From positions 111,258 through 175,257 of the forward strand of contig PXRA01000007.1 of NCBI GenBank assembly GCA_003021725.1: a stretch of 64,000 nucleotides of DNA, in the 5' to 3' direction. How positions within the stretch are numbered: position 1 is the stretch's first letter; the number at the start of each line of letters is the position of its first letter. Shown here piece after piece: positions 19,933 through 28,928 of the stretch. This DNA comes from Halobacteriales archaeon QH_8_64_26 (GTDB lineage Archaea > Halobacteriota > Halobacteria > Halobacteriales > Halococcaceae). The position numbers were made by a program, and so were the translations under genes. The notes beneath the pieces were generated by a model, which saw only the letters and a program-made list of their open reading frames with translations, had not been told where the DNA came from and ran no database searches.

Positions 19933-20142
19933 TCACCCTTCCGATCGTTCGGGCCCGCGATCGTCGAGTCGTCCGCGACGCGGGTCCGCGATGATCCGTT
20001 CGTCGGCGTCGAACAGCGCGCTACAGTCCGGACACCGGTAGTCGACGTCCATCGTTCGCGCGCGCTCGATGCGCTTCGAGATACACACCGGACACGCCCT
20101 CGGTTCCGGCCGGCCGCCTTCCCCCTGTGAAGTGACCCCCAT
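19933..20142 (-). CDS. Small zinc-ribbon protein (two CPxC motifs)
   Basis: CPVCISKRIERARTMDVDYRCPDCSALFDADERIIADPR. Confidence 0.7.
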   Translation of the reverse strand: MGVTSQGEGGRPEPRACPVCISKRIERARTMDVDYRCPDCSALFDADERIIADPRRGRLDDRGPERSEG

Positions 20143-20272
20143 CCCACTTACACTACGTTATGGTCTAACATATATCCTTGCCAGAAACTGGCAGGCCCGT
20201 CGTCGAGCATCTTCGGGCGTGGTAGAGTTATCAATCCCAAATTTTGTACCGGCTCCTTCGGAAGGAGGCTCC

Positions 20273-21493
20273 ATGACCGTCGAGATCGTCGTGCTCGGTG
20301 CGGGATACGGTGGCGCTGCTGCGATCGATAGTCTAGAAGGAGAACTGGGCGACAACGAGGACGTCTCGCTCACCTGGATCTCGAACGAGGACTATCATTT
20401 CCTGTTACACGAGTCCCACCGCCTGATCCGCGAGGCGAGCGTTCGCGAGGAGATCACGGTGCCGATCGAGGAGATCATCACCGAAGAGACGAATTTCGTC
20501 CAGGGGGAGGTCACCGATATCGACGTCGACGATCGAACTATCGGACTCGCCGCCGATTCGTCGATCGAGTACGACCTCCTCGTCGTCTGTCTCGGCTCGA
20601 AGACGGCGTTTTTCGGCATCGACGGCCTGGAGGAGCACGCGTTGACCCTCAAGAGCCTCGAGGACGCGATGGCGATCAGCGAACGGATCCGGGCGGCAGC
20701 CGACGACGCGACCGAAGGGGAGCCGGCACAGGTGCTCGTCGGCGGGGCCGGTCTGACGGGCATCCAGACCGCCGGGGAGATCGCCGCCTACCGATCGGAA
20801 GCGGACGCCCCGATTGACGTCTACCTGATCGAACGATCGGAAACGATCTTCCCGGGCCACGACCACGAGTTCCAGGGCGCGATACGGAACAAATTAGAGG
20901 ATCACGACGTCGACATCCGGACGAACACCGTTATCTCGGCGGTCGACGATTCGACGGTCGAACTCGAAAGCGGCGATGAGATGGACTACGACGTACTGAT
21001 CTGGGCGGGTGGGATCACCGGACAGGACGCCCTCGGGTTGGCCGACCTGCCGAAGGACCACAACCGTGTCTACACCGGCGCGACACTCGAAACCGACGAC
21101 GACCGGGTGTTCGCCCTCGGCGATACGGCACTGATGGATCAGGACGAACAGGAGAGTCCCCTCTCCGAGGAGGCCATCTGGGAGGCGATCGTCGATCCTG
21201 ACGTGGGCAACCAAGCGCCCCCCACTGCCGAGGCCGCGATGGAAGCCGGCGAGGTCTTAGGGGAGAACGTTGCCCGGAAGCTACGGGGCGAGGAGCTGAT
21301 CCACTGGACGTATACCGACAAGGGCACCCTCGTATCGGTCGGTGACGAAGCGATCGCTCACGGCGTGCTCGGGGTGCCGATCAACACCTTCAGCGGGCCG
21401 GCCGCCCGCACGCTCAAGAAAGCGATCTCGGCCCGCTGGCTCGCGAAAATAAGCGGGCCGCGACGCGTGCTCCGGGCCTGGTCGGATATGTGA
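20273..21493 (+). CDS. NAD(P)/FAD-dependent oxidoreductase, type II NADH dehydrogenase-like
   Basis: MTVEIVVLGAGYGGAAAIDSLE (FAD fold), VLVGGAGLTGIQTAGEIAAY (NAD fold), VFALGDTALMDQ; GGAGG upstream of ATG 20273. Confidence 0.92.
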   Translation: MTVEIVVLGAGYGGAAAIDSLEGELGDNEDVSLTWISNEDYHFLLHESHRLIREASVREEITVPIEEIITEETNFVQGEVTDIDVDDRTIGLAADSSIEYDLLVVCLGSKTAFFGIDGLEEHALTLKSLEDAMAISERIRAAADDATEGEPAQVLVGGAGLTGIQTAGEIAAYRSEADAPIDVYLIERSETIFPGHDHEFQGAIRNKLEDHDVDIRTNTVISAVDDSTVELESGDEMDYDVLIWAGGITGQDALGLADLPKDHNRVYTGATLETDDDRVFALGDTALMDQDEQESPLSEEAIWEAIVDPDVGNQAPPTAEAAMEAGEVLGENVARKLRGEELIHWTYTDKGTLVSVGDEAIAHGVLGVPINTFSGPAARTLKKAISARWLAKISGPRRVLRAWSDM

Positions 21494-21534
21494 GCGATCG
21501 GTCGGCTGCTGTCCTGGTCGGCAAAATTCGGTCC

Positions 21535-22494
21535 TCACCGACTGACTGCCTCGCCTTCGCCGGTGAACACGGCGAGGTCCTGACGGCGCGGCAGTGCTTC
21601 GACGTCGCCCGAAACCGTGGTCGCGAAGGCTCCGACCGCACACGCCCGCTTCGTGGACTCGACGAGATCCATCCCGTCTAACTGACCGGAGAGAAAGCCG
21701 GCGACGAACCCATCGCCCGCGCCGATCGGATCGACGACTTGCTCGACCTCGGAGGGCGGTATCGCCTCGCTGACCCCGCCCTCGCTCGCGACGTACGCTC
21801 CCTCCTCACCTCGGGTGACGACCGCTACTTCCGCGCCCAACGCCATGCACTCCTCGGCGATCTCGGCGGGATCTGCCGTGTCGAAGAGCAATTCTCCTTC
21901 GTCCGTTCCCGGGAAGACGACGTCGCTCGCGGCGATCAGGTCGGTGAGGGCAGAGCGCATTCGCTCTTCGGACTCCCAGAGTTTCCGCCGGACGTTCGGA
22001 TCGAACGTGACCTGTACGTCCTCCGCTCCGGCGATCTCGATCGCCGTCTCGACCGTCTCGTGACACGAGTCGCTCAGCGCGGGCGTGATCCCGGTGAGAT
22101 GGAGATAGTTCGCCCCGGCGAGGGAATCGCGGGGGAGGTCTTCGGGCGTCATGGCACTGGCCGCCGAGCCGTGGCGGTAGTAGTACACCGAGGTCTCGCC
22201 GAGCGCAGTGCGTTCCTTGAACATGAGGCCGGTCGGGCGCTCGGGGTCGGTCCGCACGGTCGAGACGTCGACGTTCTCGCCGCGGACGAACGACTTCACG
22301 TAGTCGCCGTGGGGATCGTCGCCGAGCGCGGAGAACCACCCCACGTCGTGGTCGAGGCGCGCGAGACCGATCGCGACGTTGCTTTCGGCACCGCCGAGCT
22401 GTTTCCTGAACTCGGTGAGGTACTTCATCGGGCCGGATCGAGCAGGGTTCAACAGGACCATCGTCTCGCCGAGGGTGAGGACGTCCGGTGCCAT
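21535..22494 (-). CDS. kdgK: 2-keto-3-deoxygluconate kinase / PfkB-family sugar kinase
   Basis: MAPDVLTLGETMVLLNP…GGAESNVAIGLARL…VDPIGAGDGFVAGFLSG; start placed at MAPDV within the longer track ORF. Confidence 0.92.
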   Translation of the reverse strand: MAPDVLTLGETMVLLNPARSGPMKYLTEFRKQLGGAESNVAIGLARLDHDVGWFSALGDDPHGDYVKSFVRGENVDVSTVRTDPERPTGLMFKERTALGETSVYYYRHGSAASAMTPEDLPRDSLAGANYLHLTGITPALSDSCHETVETAIEIAGAEDVQVTFDPNVRRKLWESEERMRSALTDLIAASDVVFPGTDEGELLFDTADPAEIAEECMALGAEVAVVTRGEEGAYVASEGGVSEAIPPSEVEQVVDPIGAGDGFVAGFLSGQLDGMDLVESTKRACAVGAFATTVSGDVEALPRRQDLAVFTGEGEAVSR

Positions 22495-22615
22495 TCTTGG
22501 TGAGTCGGTGGCCGGTCGTGGTAGAAGTTTCGGGACTGAGGGCGAAGACCGGGACCGAGTCCCTAGAGTAATTACCGAGGCCACAGCATCGAAAAAGACG
22601 TCGAGTGTCGCGACC

Positions 22616-23227
22616 CTACTCGTGGTTCGAGGTCGTCTTTTGGTAGTTCTCGGCAGCGACGTCCCAGTCGACGACCTCAAAGAACGCATCGATGAAGCTC
22701 CCGCGGTCGGGCCCGTAGTCGTAGTAGTAGGAGTGTTCCCAAACGTCGAGCGCGAGCACCGGGTGTGCGCCCCAGAGCGCGCCGTCGTCGTGCTTGTCGA
22801 CGGCGACGTTACGGAGCTGGTCGGCGACCGGATCGAAGACCAATAGTGCCCAGCCCGAGGCGGCCGACGCCGCGGCTTCGAACTCGCCTTTCCAGCCCTC
22901 GTAGGAGCCGAAGTCCTCCTCGATACGGTCGGCGAGCTCACCGGAGGGCTCGCCGCCGCCGTCCGGCGACATGTTCTCCCAGAACATGGTATGGAGGTAG
23001 TGACCACACCCGTTGTGCGTGACATCTGAGAGCGCCCCACCCGTCGAGGAGTACTCGCCCGACGAGCGACCCTCAGCGAGGGTTTCCTCGGCGGCGTTCA
23101 GCCCATCGACGTAGCCCTGATGGTGGGTGTCGTGGTGCCATTCGAGCACCTGCTCGGAGATGTGCGGTTCGAGTGCGTCGTAGTCGTACGGAAGCGGTGG
23201 AAGCTCCGCGTTCGAGCGTTCGGACAT
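22616..23227 (-). CDS. sod: Superoxide dismutase (Fe/Mn)
   Basis: LPPLPYDYDALEPHISEQVLEWHHDTHHQGYVDGLN…DVWEHSYYYDYGPDRGSFIDAFFEVVDWD. Confidence 0.97.
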   Translation of the reverse strand: MSERSNAELPPLPYDYDALEPHISEQVLEWHHDTHHQGYVDGLNAAEETLAEGRSSGEYSSTGGALSDVTHNGCGHYLHTMFWENMSPDGGGEPSGELADRIEEDFGSYEGWKGEFEAAASAASGWALLVFDPVADQLRNVAVDKHDDGALWGAHPVLALDVWEHSYYYDYGPDRGSFIDAFFEVVDWDVAAENYQKTTSNHE

Positions 23228-23562
23228 TGATCGATCCTCCGCGTTTCGCGTCGCTGCGGTAGCACTTAACGTTGATGCATACGCACAATAGCGCGAAGCA
23301 CAGGCACGACGACGACCGAACGTACTGCGAACTCGATCGACACTACACGCCCCACCGTGCGAAGATCCGTTCTCACACCTGCTGCTCGGAAAGCAAGCAT
23401 CGAACCCGCTACAGGGCGAGCGGATAATACTTCTGTTCGGCAAGAAACGCTTTCGAGCAGAGAGAATACCAGTTACGAGTGGTCCTTCGGAAGGAGTCGC
23501 CTCCGAACTGACCCGAAGGCCTGGGGGAGTGACTTATTAAGCCCGGGTGAGTCGATCGCTGT

Positions 23563-24471
23563 ATGAGTACCGACGAGATAGGGAGCGGGGATCCCCTTTC
23601 GCTGGAAGGCGTCATCCCGCCCACCATCACGGCCTTCGATGCCGAGGAATCCGTCGACTACGAGACTACGGCGGCCCACGCCCGCTTCGTCGTTGATCGG
23701 GGCGTCGACGCCGTCTTCCCCTTAGGAACCAATGGCGAGTTCGCCCTGCTGACCGACGAGGAACGCGCGGGGGTGATCGAGAGCGTCGTCGAGGAAGTCG
23801 GCGGAGACGTCCCCGTCATCGCGGGGGTCGGCGCGCCGAGTACCTACCGGACGGTCGAAAACGCCCGGCGGGCAGCCGAGGTCGGTGCTGACGGCGTCGT
23901 GGTCGTCACGCCGTATTACTACCCGCTCGACGGGGAGGGTGCCGTTTCGCACTACCGCCGCGTAGCCGAGGCCGTCGACGTCCCGGTCTATATCTATCAC
24001 ATCCCGGGTCGGACGGGAAACGCCTTGGCGCTCGATACCCTCGCGGGGATCGCTTCCATCGAGGGGGTCGCTGGCTTGAAGGACTCCAGCAAGGATGTCC
24101 CCTGGCTCGGACAAGCAATCGCCGCGAACCCCGAACTCACCTTCCTCGTCGGCTCGGATTCCCTGCAGTTCGTCGGCCGAGCGCTTGGCTGCACTGGCGG
24201 GGTGAGTGCGGTCGCGAACGCCGTTCCGGAGATCGTTGTCGAGTTACACGACGCCTACAATGCGGGCGAGCGCGATCGTGCACGCACGATTCAGGAAGAA
24301 CTCTACGAGATCAGAGGAGCGTTCAAGAGCGGGTCGTACATGGCCGGGGTCAAAAGCGCCCTCTCGCTGCGCGGGTTCGACGCCGGGCCGCTGCGCGAGC
24401 CGCTGCGCCGGATGTCAGAGGGGGAAGAGCGGGACCTCGAAACTCGATTGCAGGACTTAGACGTCCTTTGA
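23563..24471 (+). CDS. DapA/NAL-superfamily aldolase, probable 2-keto-3-deoxy-sugar-acid aldolase
   Basis: GVIPPTITAF, FPLGTNGEFALLTDEER, VVTPYYYPLDGEGAVSHYR, YIYHIPGRTGN, GLKDSSKD; near kdgK. Confidence 0.85.
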   Translation: MSTDEIGSGDPLSLEGVIPPTITAFDAEESVDYETTAAHARFVVDRGVDAVFPLGTNGEFALLTDEERAGVIESVVEEVGGDVPVIAGVGAPSTYRTVENARRAAEVGADGVVVVTPYYYPLDGEGAVSHYRRVAEAVDVPVYIYHIPGRTGNALALDTLAGIASIEGVAGLKDSSKDVPWLGQAIAANPELTFLVGSDSLQFVGRALGCTGGVSAVANAVPEIVVELHDAYNAGERDRARTIQEELYEIRGAFKSGSYMAGVKSALSLRGFDAGPLREPLRRMSEGEERDLETRLQDLDVL

Positions 24472-24509
24472 AGCGGTCGGCGGTGCGCTCGGGATTCCGG
24501 GCGAGTGCG

Positions 24510-24977
24510 TCAGGGAAACGGCCGGCCCCACGTCCACCAGCCCAGTAGCCGGCGGAGCGAAGCGGCGAAGCGGGGCAGGGTGGCGATGGCGACGATCGAG
24601 ACGCTGACGGCGAAGACGACCGTTCCGAAGCGCTCTACGGTGAGCAGATCGATCGCTCGGCCGCCGAACCCGGCGAGAACGATCGCGCTGTTGTACCACA
24701 CCACTCGTGCGAGCACTGCCGCCGGGAAGAGACGTGGCCACTCGATCCCGATGGGGTCGTACTCGCTTCTGACCGTTGCGATACCGAGAACCAGCGTCAG
24801 CAACGAGACGCTCACGCCGAAGGACTGGCCGATGACGTCCGGACCGGTCGCCGACGTAACGAGCAGTGCTGGCAGTGCAAGGATCGACACCTCGAAGAGG
24901 GCATAGAACACTTTCTCCGTCCAATCCTCGAGGCCCTCCTTCGGGAGATGCTTCCAGCCGGGGGGACGCCAGTCCAT
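24510..24977 (-). CDS. Multi-pass membrane protein, haloarchaeal hypothetical
   Basis: MDWRPPGWKHLPKEGLEDWTEKVFYALFEVSILALPALLV…; several hydrophobic segments. Confidence 0.7.
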   Translation of the reverse strand: MDWRPPGWKHLPKEGLEDWTEKVFYALFEVSILALPALLVTSATGPDVIGQSFGVSVSLLTLVLGIATVRSEYDPIGIEWPRLFPAAVLARVVWYNSAIVLAGFGGRAIDLLTVERFGTVVFAVSVSIVAIATLPRFAASLRRLLGWWTWGRPFP

Positions 24978-25154
24978 CTCCGAGCGCCGGGGCCCGCGGG
25001 AATCACGCGACACGGTCGATACAAGAGCCCGACCCACATAACTCCTCGATGCGATATCCCGACCCACGGCTGGACGGGGCCTCGACCCGACGCGCTGACC
25101 GTCGGCCGAGGAGCGAAGCAGGTGCGAGGAGCGCGAGGCACACGACGGGTGTGG

Positions 25155-25835
25155 TCAGGCGTCCTCGCGGCTCACACGGAGGACTTGCAGCAGCGAGTGG
25201 ATCGGGACGCCGCTTAGCTCCCCGACGCCCTGCTTGTCGACCAGCACCGCGCCGGCGACGGCCGTACCGCCCTCGCTCTCGATGGCCTCGATGGTCTCGG
25301 CGAGGGTAGTGCCGCTGGTGATCGTATCGTCGATCACGTAACACTCCCGGCCCCGGATGTCCGCGAAGTTCCGGGAGATCCCGCCGCCTTTCTGCTCGGC
25401 GATGTCGCCTTCCTCCCACTGGTGTTTCCGGGGGGCATACGTCCCCAGGTCGGCACCGATCTCCAGGGCAACGGTGGTCGCAAGCGGCGTGCCGGCCTTC
25501 TCGATGCCGATCACGAGGTCGATGTCCTCGGCTTCCCGGTCGGGGTCGCTGCTGGCGAGTAAGTCCGCGAGCGCGCTCCCGACGTGGGAGAGGCGCGTGC
25601 TGTCCCGGCCGATCGCGCTCCAGTCGACGTGGATGTCGGCCAGATCGGTCGTCGTATCCCCGGTGGCCGCTGTCCCGGCATCGTTCCGGCCGCTCGCGGT
25701 CGTGCTCCCGCCGCGATCGACGAGCCAGCTCGCGGTCTCGCGGGAGACGTTGAGTTCGTCGGAGATCTCGCCCTTCGAGAAACCCTGGGCGGCCAGCTCC
25801 GTAGCGCTCTCGATCAGGTCGTCGACGTTCTTCAT
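25155..25835 (-). CDS. gfcR: PyrE-like HTH regulator (GfcR family)
   Basis: N-terminal HTH ELAAQGFSKGEISDELNVSRETASWLV plus PRPP-binding motif CYVIDDTITSGTTLAETIEAIES. Confidence 0.9.
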   Translation of the reverse strand: MKNVDDLIESATELAAQGFSKGEISDELNVSRETASWLVDRGGSTTASGRNDAGTAATGDTTTDLADIHVDWSAIGRDSTRLSHVGSALADLLASSDPDREAEDIDLVIGIEKAGTPLATTVALEIGADLGTYAPRKHQWEEGDIAEQKGGGISRNFADIRGRECYVIDDTITSGTTLAETIEAIESEGGTAVAGAVLVDKQGVGELSGVPIHSLLQVLRVSREDA

Positions 25836-26045
25836 ATCGGAGTGGTCGTCTGGGGCTCCTATAGGTGTATCGTCGCTCGGAGCCGACTGTCGCCGACCGA
25901 CCTGCTCCGAACGCCCGGCCGACCGTCCCGATCGGTCGATCCCCGGTACCGGGACAAGGGAATTTTATCGAGCCGATCGGCGTGTAACTCGCCTCCCGAT
26001 CGCCGCCGACGACAGCTACAAACGCCCGCCAGCACTAGGGTAGGT

Positions 26046-27407
26046 ATGCAACACCGCATCCCACAACCGCCGGAAGCGGGGCTGTTGAACGCCGTGCGCT
26101 TCGGTACCGATCCGTTCCGGTTCCTCGAAGGGGTGCAAGCACGCTTCGACTCGATCGTCGCGGTACCGATCCCGGGGCGCGCGCCGCTGGTGGTCGTGAC
26201 CGATCCCGATCTCGCCCACGACGTACTCGCCCGCCCGCCGGCGTTCCGCCGGGTCGCCGCCCAGGGTTCGGCGCGGCTCATCGCCGAGAACGGCATCGTC
26301 CAGTCCGACGGCGACCTCTGGCGCCAGCAACGCGGTATCATGCGCCCGGCGTTTACCGGCGCGCAGATCAGGGAGTACGCGAACACCGTCGGCGAGCGCG
26401 CCGCGGAACTCGCCGCGGAGTGGCGCGCGCTCGACGCGGGCGAGGAGCGTAATCTCCACCGCGAGATGACGACGCTCACGATTCGGGTGGCATCGGAGAT
26501 CTTGCTCGGCGAGGACATCGGTCGGGAGCGTGCGGCCCGGTTCCACGAGTGGATGGCGATCGCGGGCCGGGAGTTCGAGTTCTCGCCGACGACGGTCAGC
26601 CCCGAGTGGCTCCCCGATCGCACCGATCCGGAGTTCCGCGAGGCCGCCGAGGGCATCCGCGGGCTGGCCGCGGAGATCATCGAGCGCCGGCGCGAGGAGC
26701 TGGCGGGGAGCGACGCAGCCGCCGAGGACGCACGTGACATGCTCACGTTGCTCATCGGGGCTGAGGACGATCCCGACGTCGAGTACGAGCCGAACCAGAT
26801 CCGCGACGAGGTCGCGACCTTCCTGATCGCCGGCCACGAGACGACGGCACTCAGCCTCACTTACACGCTGTCCCTGCTTTCCTGGCATTCCGAGACACGC
26901 GAGGCGGTCCGCGAGGAAGCGAGAGACGTCTTCGGCACGGGCGAGGACGCTACGACGCCCGGCTACGAGCACGTCGAGGAGCTTTCGGCAGCCGATCGGG
27001 CCTACCGCGAGGCACTTCGATTGTACCCGCCGGCATGGGCGACCTTCCGCCAGGCGACCGGCGAGGTTCGGCTGGGGAACTACCGGGTCGAGGCGGGCTC
27101 GGCGATCGTCCTCCCACAGTACTCGATCCAGCGCGACGGGCGGTACTTCGAGAACCCTCGAACATTCGACCCCAGCCGTTGGGAGGAACTCTCACCGAAC
27201 TCGGTGCCGGCCTATTTCCCCTTCGCCAGCGGCCCGCACGCCTGTATCGGCCGGAACTTCGCGCTCTCGGGCGCGACGCTCACGCTCGCACGATTGACCG
27301 GGGAGTTCGACATCGACGTGCCCGAAGACGCCCTGGACGACCTGCGCCCGACCCCGACGCTCCGTCCAGCGGGTGAGGTCCCGGTGACGATCGACCCGAC
27401 ACAGTAA
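26046..27407 (+). CDS. Cytochrome P450
   Basis: FLIAGHETTALSLTYTL (I-helix), EALRLYPP (ExxR), FPFASGPHACIGRNFALSGA (Cys ligand loop); ATG at 26046. Confidence 0.96.
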   Translation: MQHRIPQPPEAGLLNAVRFGTDPFRFLEGVQARFDSIVAVPIPGRAPLVVVTDPDLAHDVLARPPAFRRVAAQGSARLIAENGIVQSDGDLWRQQRGIMRPAFTGAQIREYANTVGERAAELAAEWRALDAGEERNLHREMTTLTIRVASEILLGEDIGRERAARFHEWMAIAGREFEFSPTTVSPEWLPDRTDPEFREAAEGIRGLAAEIIERRREELAGSDAAAEDARDMLTLLIGAEDDPDVEYEPNQIRDEVATFLIAGHETTALSLTYTLSLLSWHSETREAVREEARDVFGTGEDATTPGYEHVEELSAADRAYREALRLYPPAWATFRQATGEVRLGNYRVEAGSAIVLPQYSIQRDGRYFENPRTFDPSRWEELSPNSVPAYFPFASGPHACIGRNFALSGATLTLARLTGEFDIDVPEDALDDLRPTPTLRPAGEVPVTIDPTQ

Positions 27408-27471
27408 GAACTACTGACCGGAGCTACCGAGAACACACAGTCGTCGCGGGAGTTCCCGTTCGGATAGTGAG

Positions 27472-27759
27472 TTAGTCGTCAGCCGTATACGCACCGCTTC
27501 GGTGCTCGATGCGGTGAATTTCGAGCACCCGGTTCTCGTGATCGGGAACGCACGCGAGACGGCACTGTCCGACGCGCAGCTTCTCGAACGGGCCACCCGC
27601 GAGCGGTTCGAGGTAATCGCCCGGAGCACGCCACTCGGATCTAACCACTTCGTCCAGTTTCGAGACGATGCGGTCCTGAGGATGGGCGTCGAGCCCTTCG
27701 AACCCATCGACGGCTCGCGGTGTGAATTTCTACGTCCAGTCCGCGTCCTCACTCGGCAT
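27472..27759 (-). pseudogene. RelE/ParE-superfamily toxin with in-frame amber codon at codon 10
   Basis: Manual translation: MPSEDADWT*KFTPRAVDGFEGLDAHPQDRIVSKLDEVVRSEWRAPGDYLEPLAGGPFEKLRVGQCRLACVPDHENRVLEIHRIEHRSGAYTADD*; TAG at 27732-27730; ATG overlaps the antitoxin stop. Confidence 0.85.
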
Positions 27760-28060
27760 CCGCGTCTCGATCCCGATCCATCATCGACCGGACGTCCTCA
27801 CGCGAGACTAGCTCCGTCTCCCCGGACCGCAGCTGGTGTTCGCTCGCTGCGATCTGCCTCCAGCCCTCTCTGGAGAAGTCGGGATGTTTCACTGCATCCC
27901 GGGTGACGTGACGCAGGAACTCGCTTCGGGAGTTGAACCCTTGGTCCTTCCACGTCGCGTCGATATCGTCGAGGAAAGCTCGTGTCAGCCGCAGGTTGAT
28001 CTGTACTTTCTCCGGTTCGTCGTTGCCGCTCGAAACGTCCGCGTCGGATATACTATACAC
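27749..28060 (-). CDS. Ribbon-helix-helix antitoxin-like protein
   Basis: EKVQINLRLTRAFLDDIDATWKDQGFNSRSEFLRHVTRDAVKHP; GTG start at 28060; overlaps downstream RelE-like frame. Confidence 0.85.
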   Translation of the reverse strand: MYSISDADVSSGNDEPEKVQINLRLTRAFLDDIDATWKDQGFNSRSEFLRHVTRDAVKHPDFSREGWRQIAASEHQLRSGETELVSREDVRSMMDRDRDADAE

Positions 28061-28078
28061 TTGCTTTACGCTTGTGTA
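28056..28078. promoter_or_regulatory. Imperfect palindrome TACACttGCtttacGCttGTGTA over the antitoxin start; candidate autoregulatory operator
   Basis: TACAC (28056-28060) and GTGTA (28074-28078) with internal GC/GC symmetry, at the 5' end of an RHH gene. Confidence 0.5.
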
Positions 28079-28247
28079 GCAATAGCCTTTCGCTCGAAGC
28101 AGCGCCGAGAGCGAGCGGAGCGCACTCCAGTCGGTTCCACGAACTGGCGAAAACGGATTCGGGTATCGGAATCGACGTTCGAAACCTTCGACTGGCTGGA
28201 GCCCTCGTTCTGTCTCTGCCTCTCATTCCTTCGATGCTGATTCGAGT

Positions 28248-28913
28248 CTACAATTCTACTTTCGTCTCGGGATCGGGTAGCTCCCAGAGGGTTTCGGGCA
28301 GGAACGCGTCGAGGTGGTCGATCAGTCGGCGCTCGGAGACGTCCATCCCCTCACAGTGGGTTTCGGCGTCCTCGCGGATCGAGACGTGGATCTCCTCGTT
28401 TTCGACCGAGACTTCGAGCGGGAAGACCGAACAGCGCGTCGGCTTCCAGTCCGCTTCGGCGTGGAGCCCACAGAGCCCGTCCTCGCCCAGGAATCGGCAG
28501 GCCCCGCCGTCCGCCGCGACGTGGTCGGTTCTGTTTTTCCCCTCGCGAGGGACGAACTGGCGACCCCGGCGGCTCCTCGTCGCCTCGCTGAGATCGGCGT
28601 GTTCGGCCAGCTCGACGAAGTCGGGCTCGTAGAGCATAACGCCGTGGTGACAACACCAGGTACAGGAATCGACACAGTCGAAGGTCCGCTCGGGGTCGAA
28701 CTCGACGATCGCCTCACAACCGGGGTGAATCTCGATTCGACGGCCGTCCTCGTCGCGCTCCCCTCGCTCTCCTCGTTGCGCTCGTTCTGGAGGGGTGTGG
28801 TCCGCTCCGGCCGCGGCGTCGCGTTCGTCGCTCACGGGTTCGCTCGTGCTCGCGCGGACAAGTGCCTTCGGTCGGAGGTCCACTACCCCTACCCCCACCC
28901 GATCGCCTGCCAC
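28248..28913 (-). CDS. YkgJ-family cysteine-cluster protein
   Basis: FDCVDSCTWCCHHGVMLYEPDFVEL…CRFLGEDGLCGLHAEADWKPTRCSVFPL; start uncertain. Confidence 0.88.
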   Translation of the reverse strand: MAGDRVGVGVVDLRPKALVRASTSEPVSDERDAAAGADHTPPERAQRGERGERDEDGRRIEIHPGCEAIVEFDPERTFDCVDSCTWCCHHGVMLYEPDFVELAEHADLSEATRSRRGRQFVPREGKNRTDHVAADGGACRFLGEDGLCGLHAEADWKPTRCSVFPLEVSVENEEIHVSIREDAETHCEGMDVSERRLIDHLDAFLPETLWELPDPETKVEL

Positions 28914-28928
28914 ACGATCGGAGCCCGC

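Noticed and set aside
27730-27732. TAG in the toxin as pyrrolysine
   Set aside because: Haloarchaea are not known to use pyrrolysine and the site matches a Trp in the family; nonsense mutation or sequencing error is simpler
27411-27752. Track ORF 27411..27752 (113 aa, minus) as the toxin partner
   Set aside because: Wrong frame; the RelE-like sequence is in another frame, which contains an amber stop
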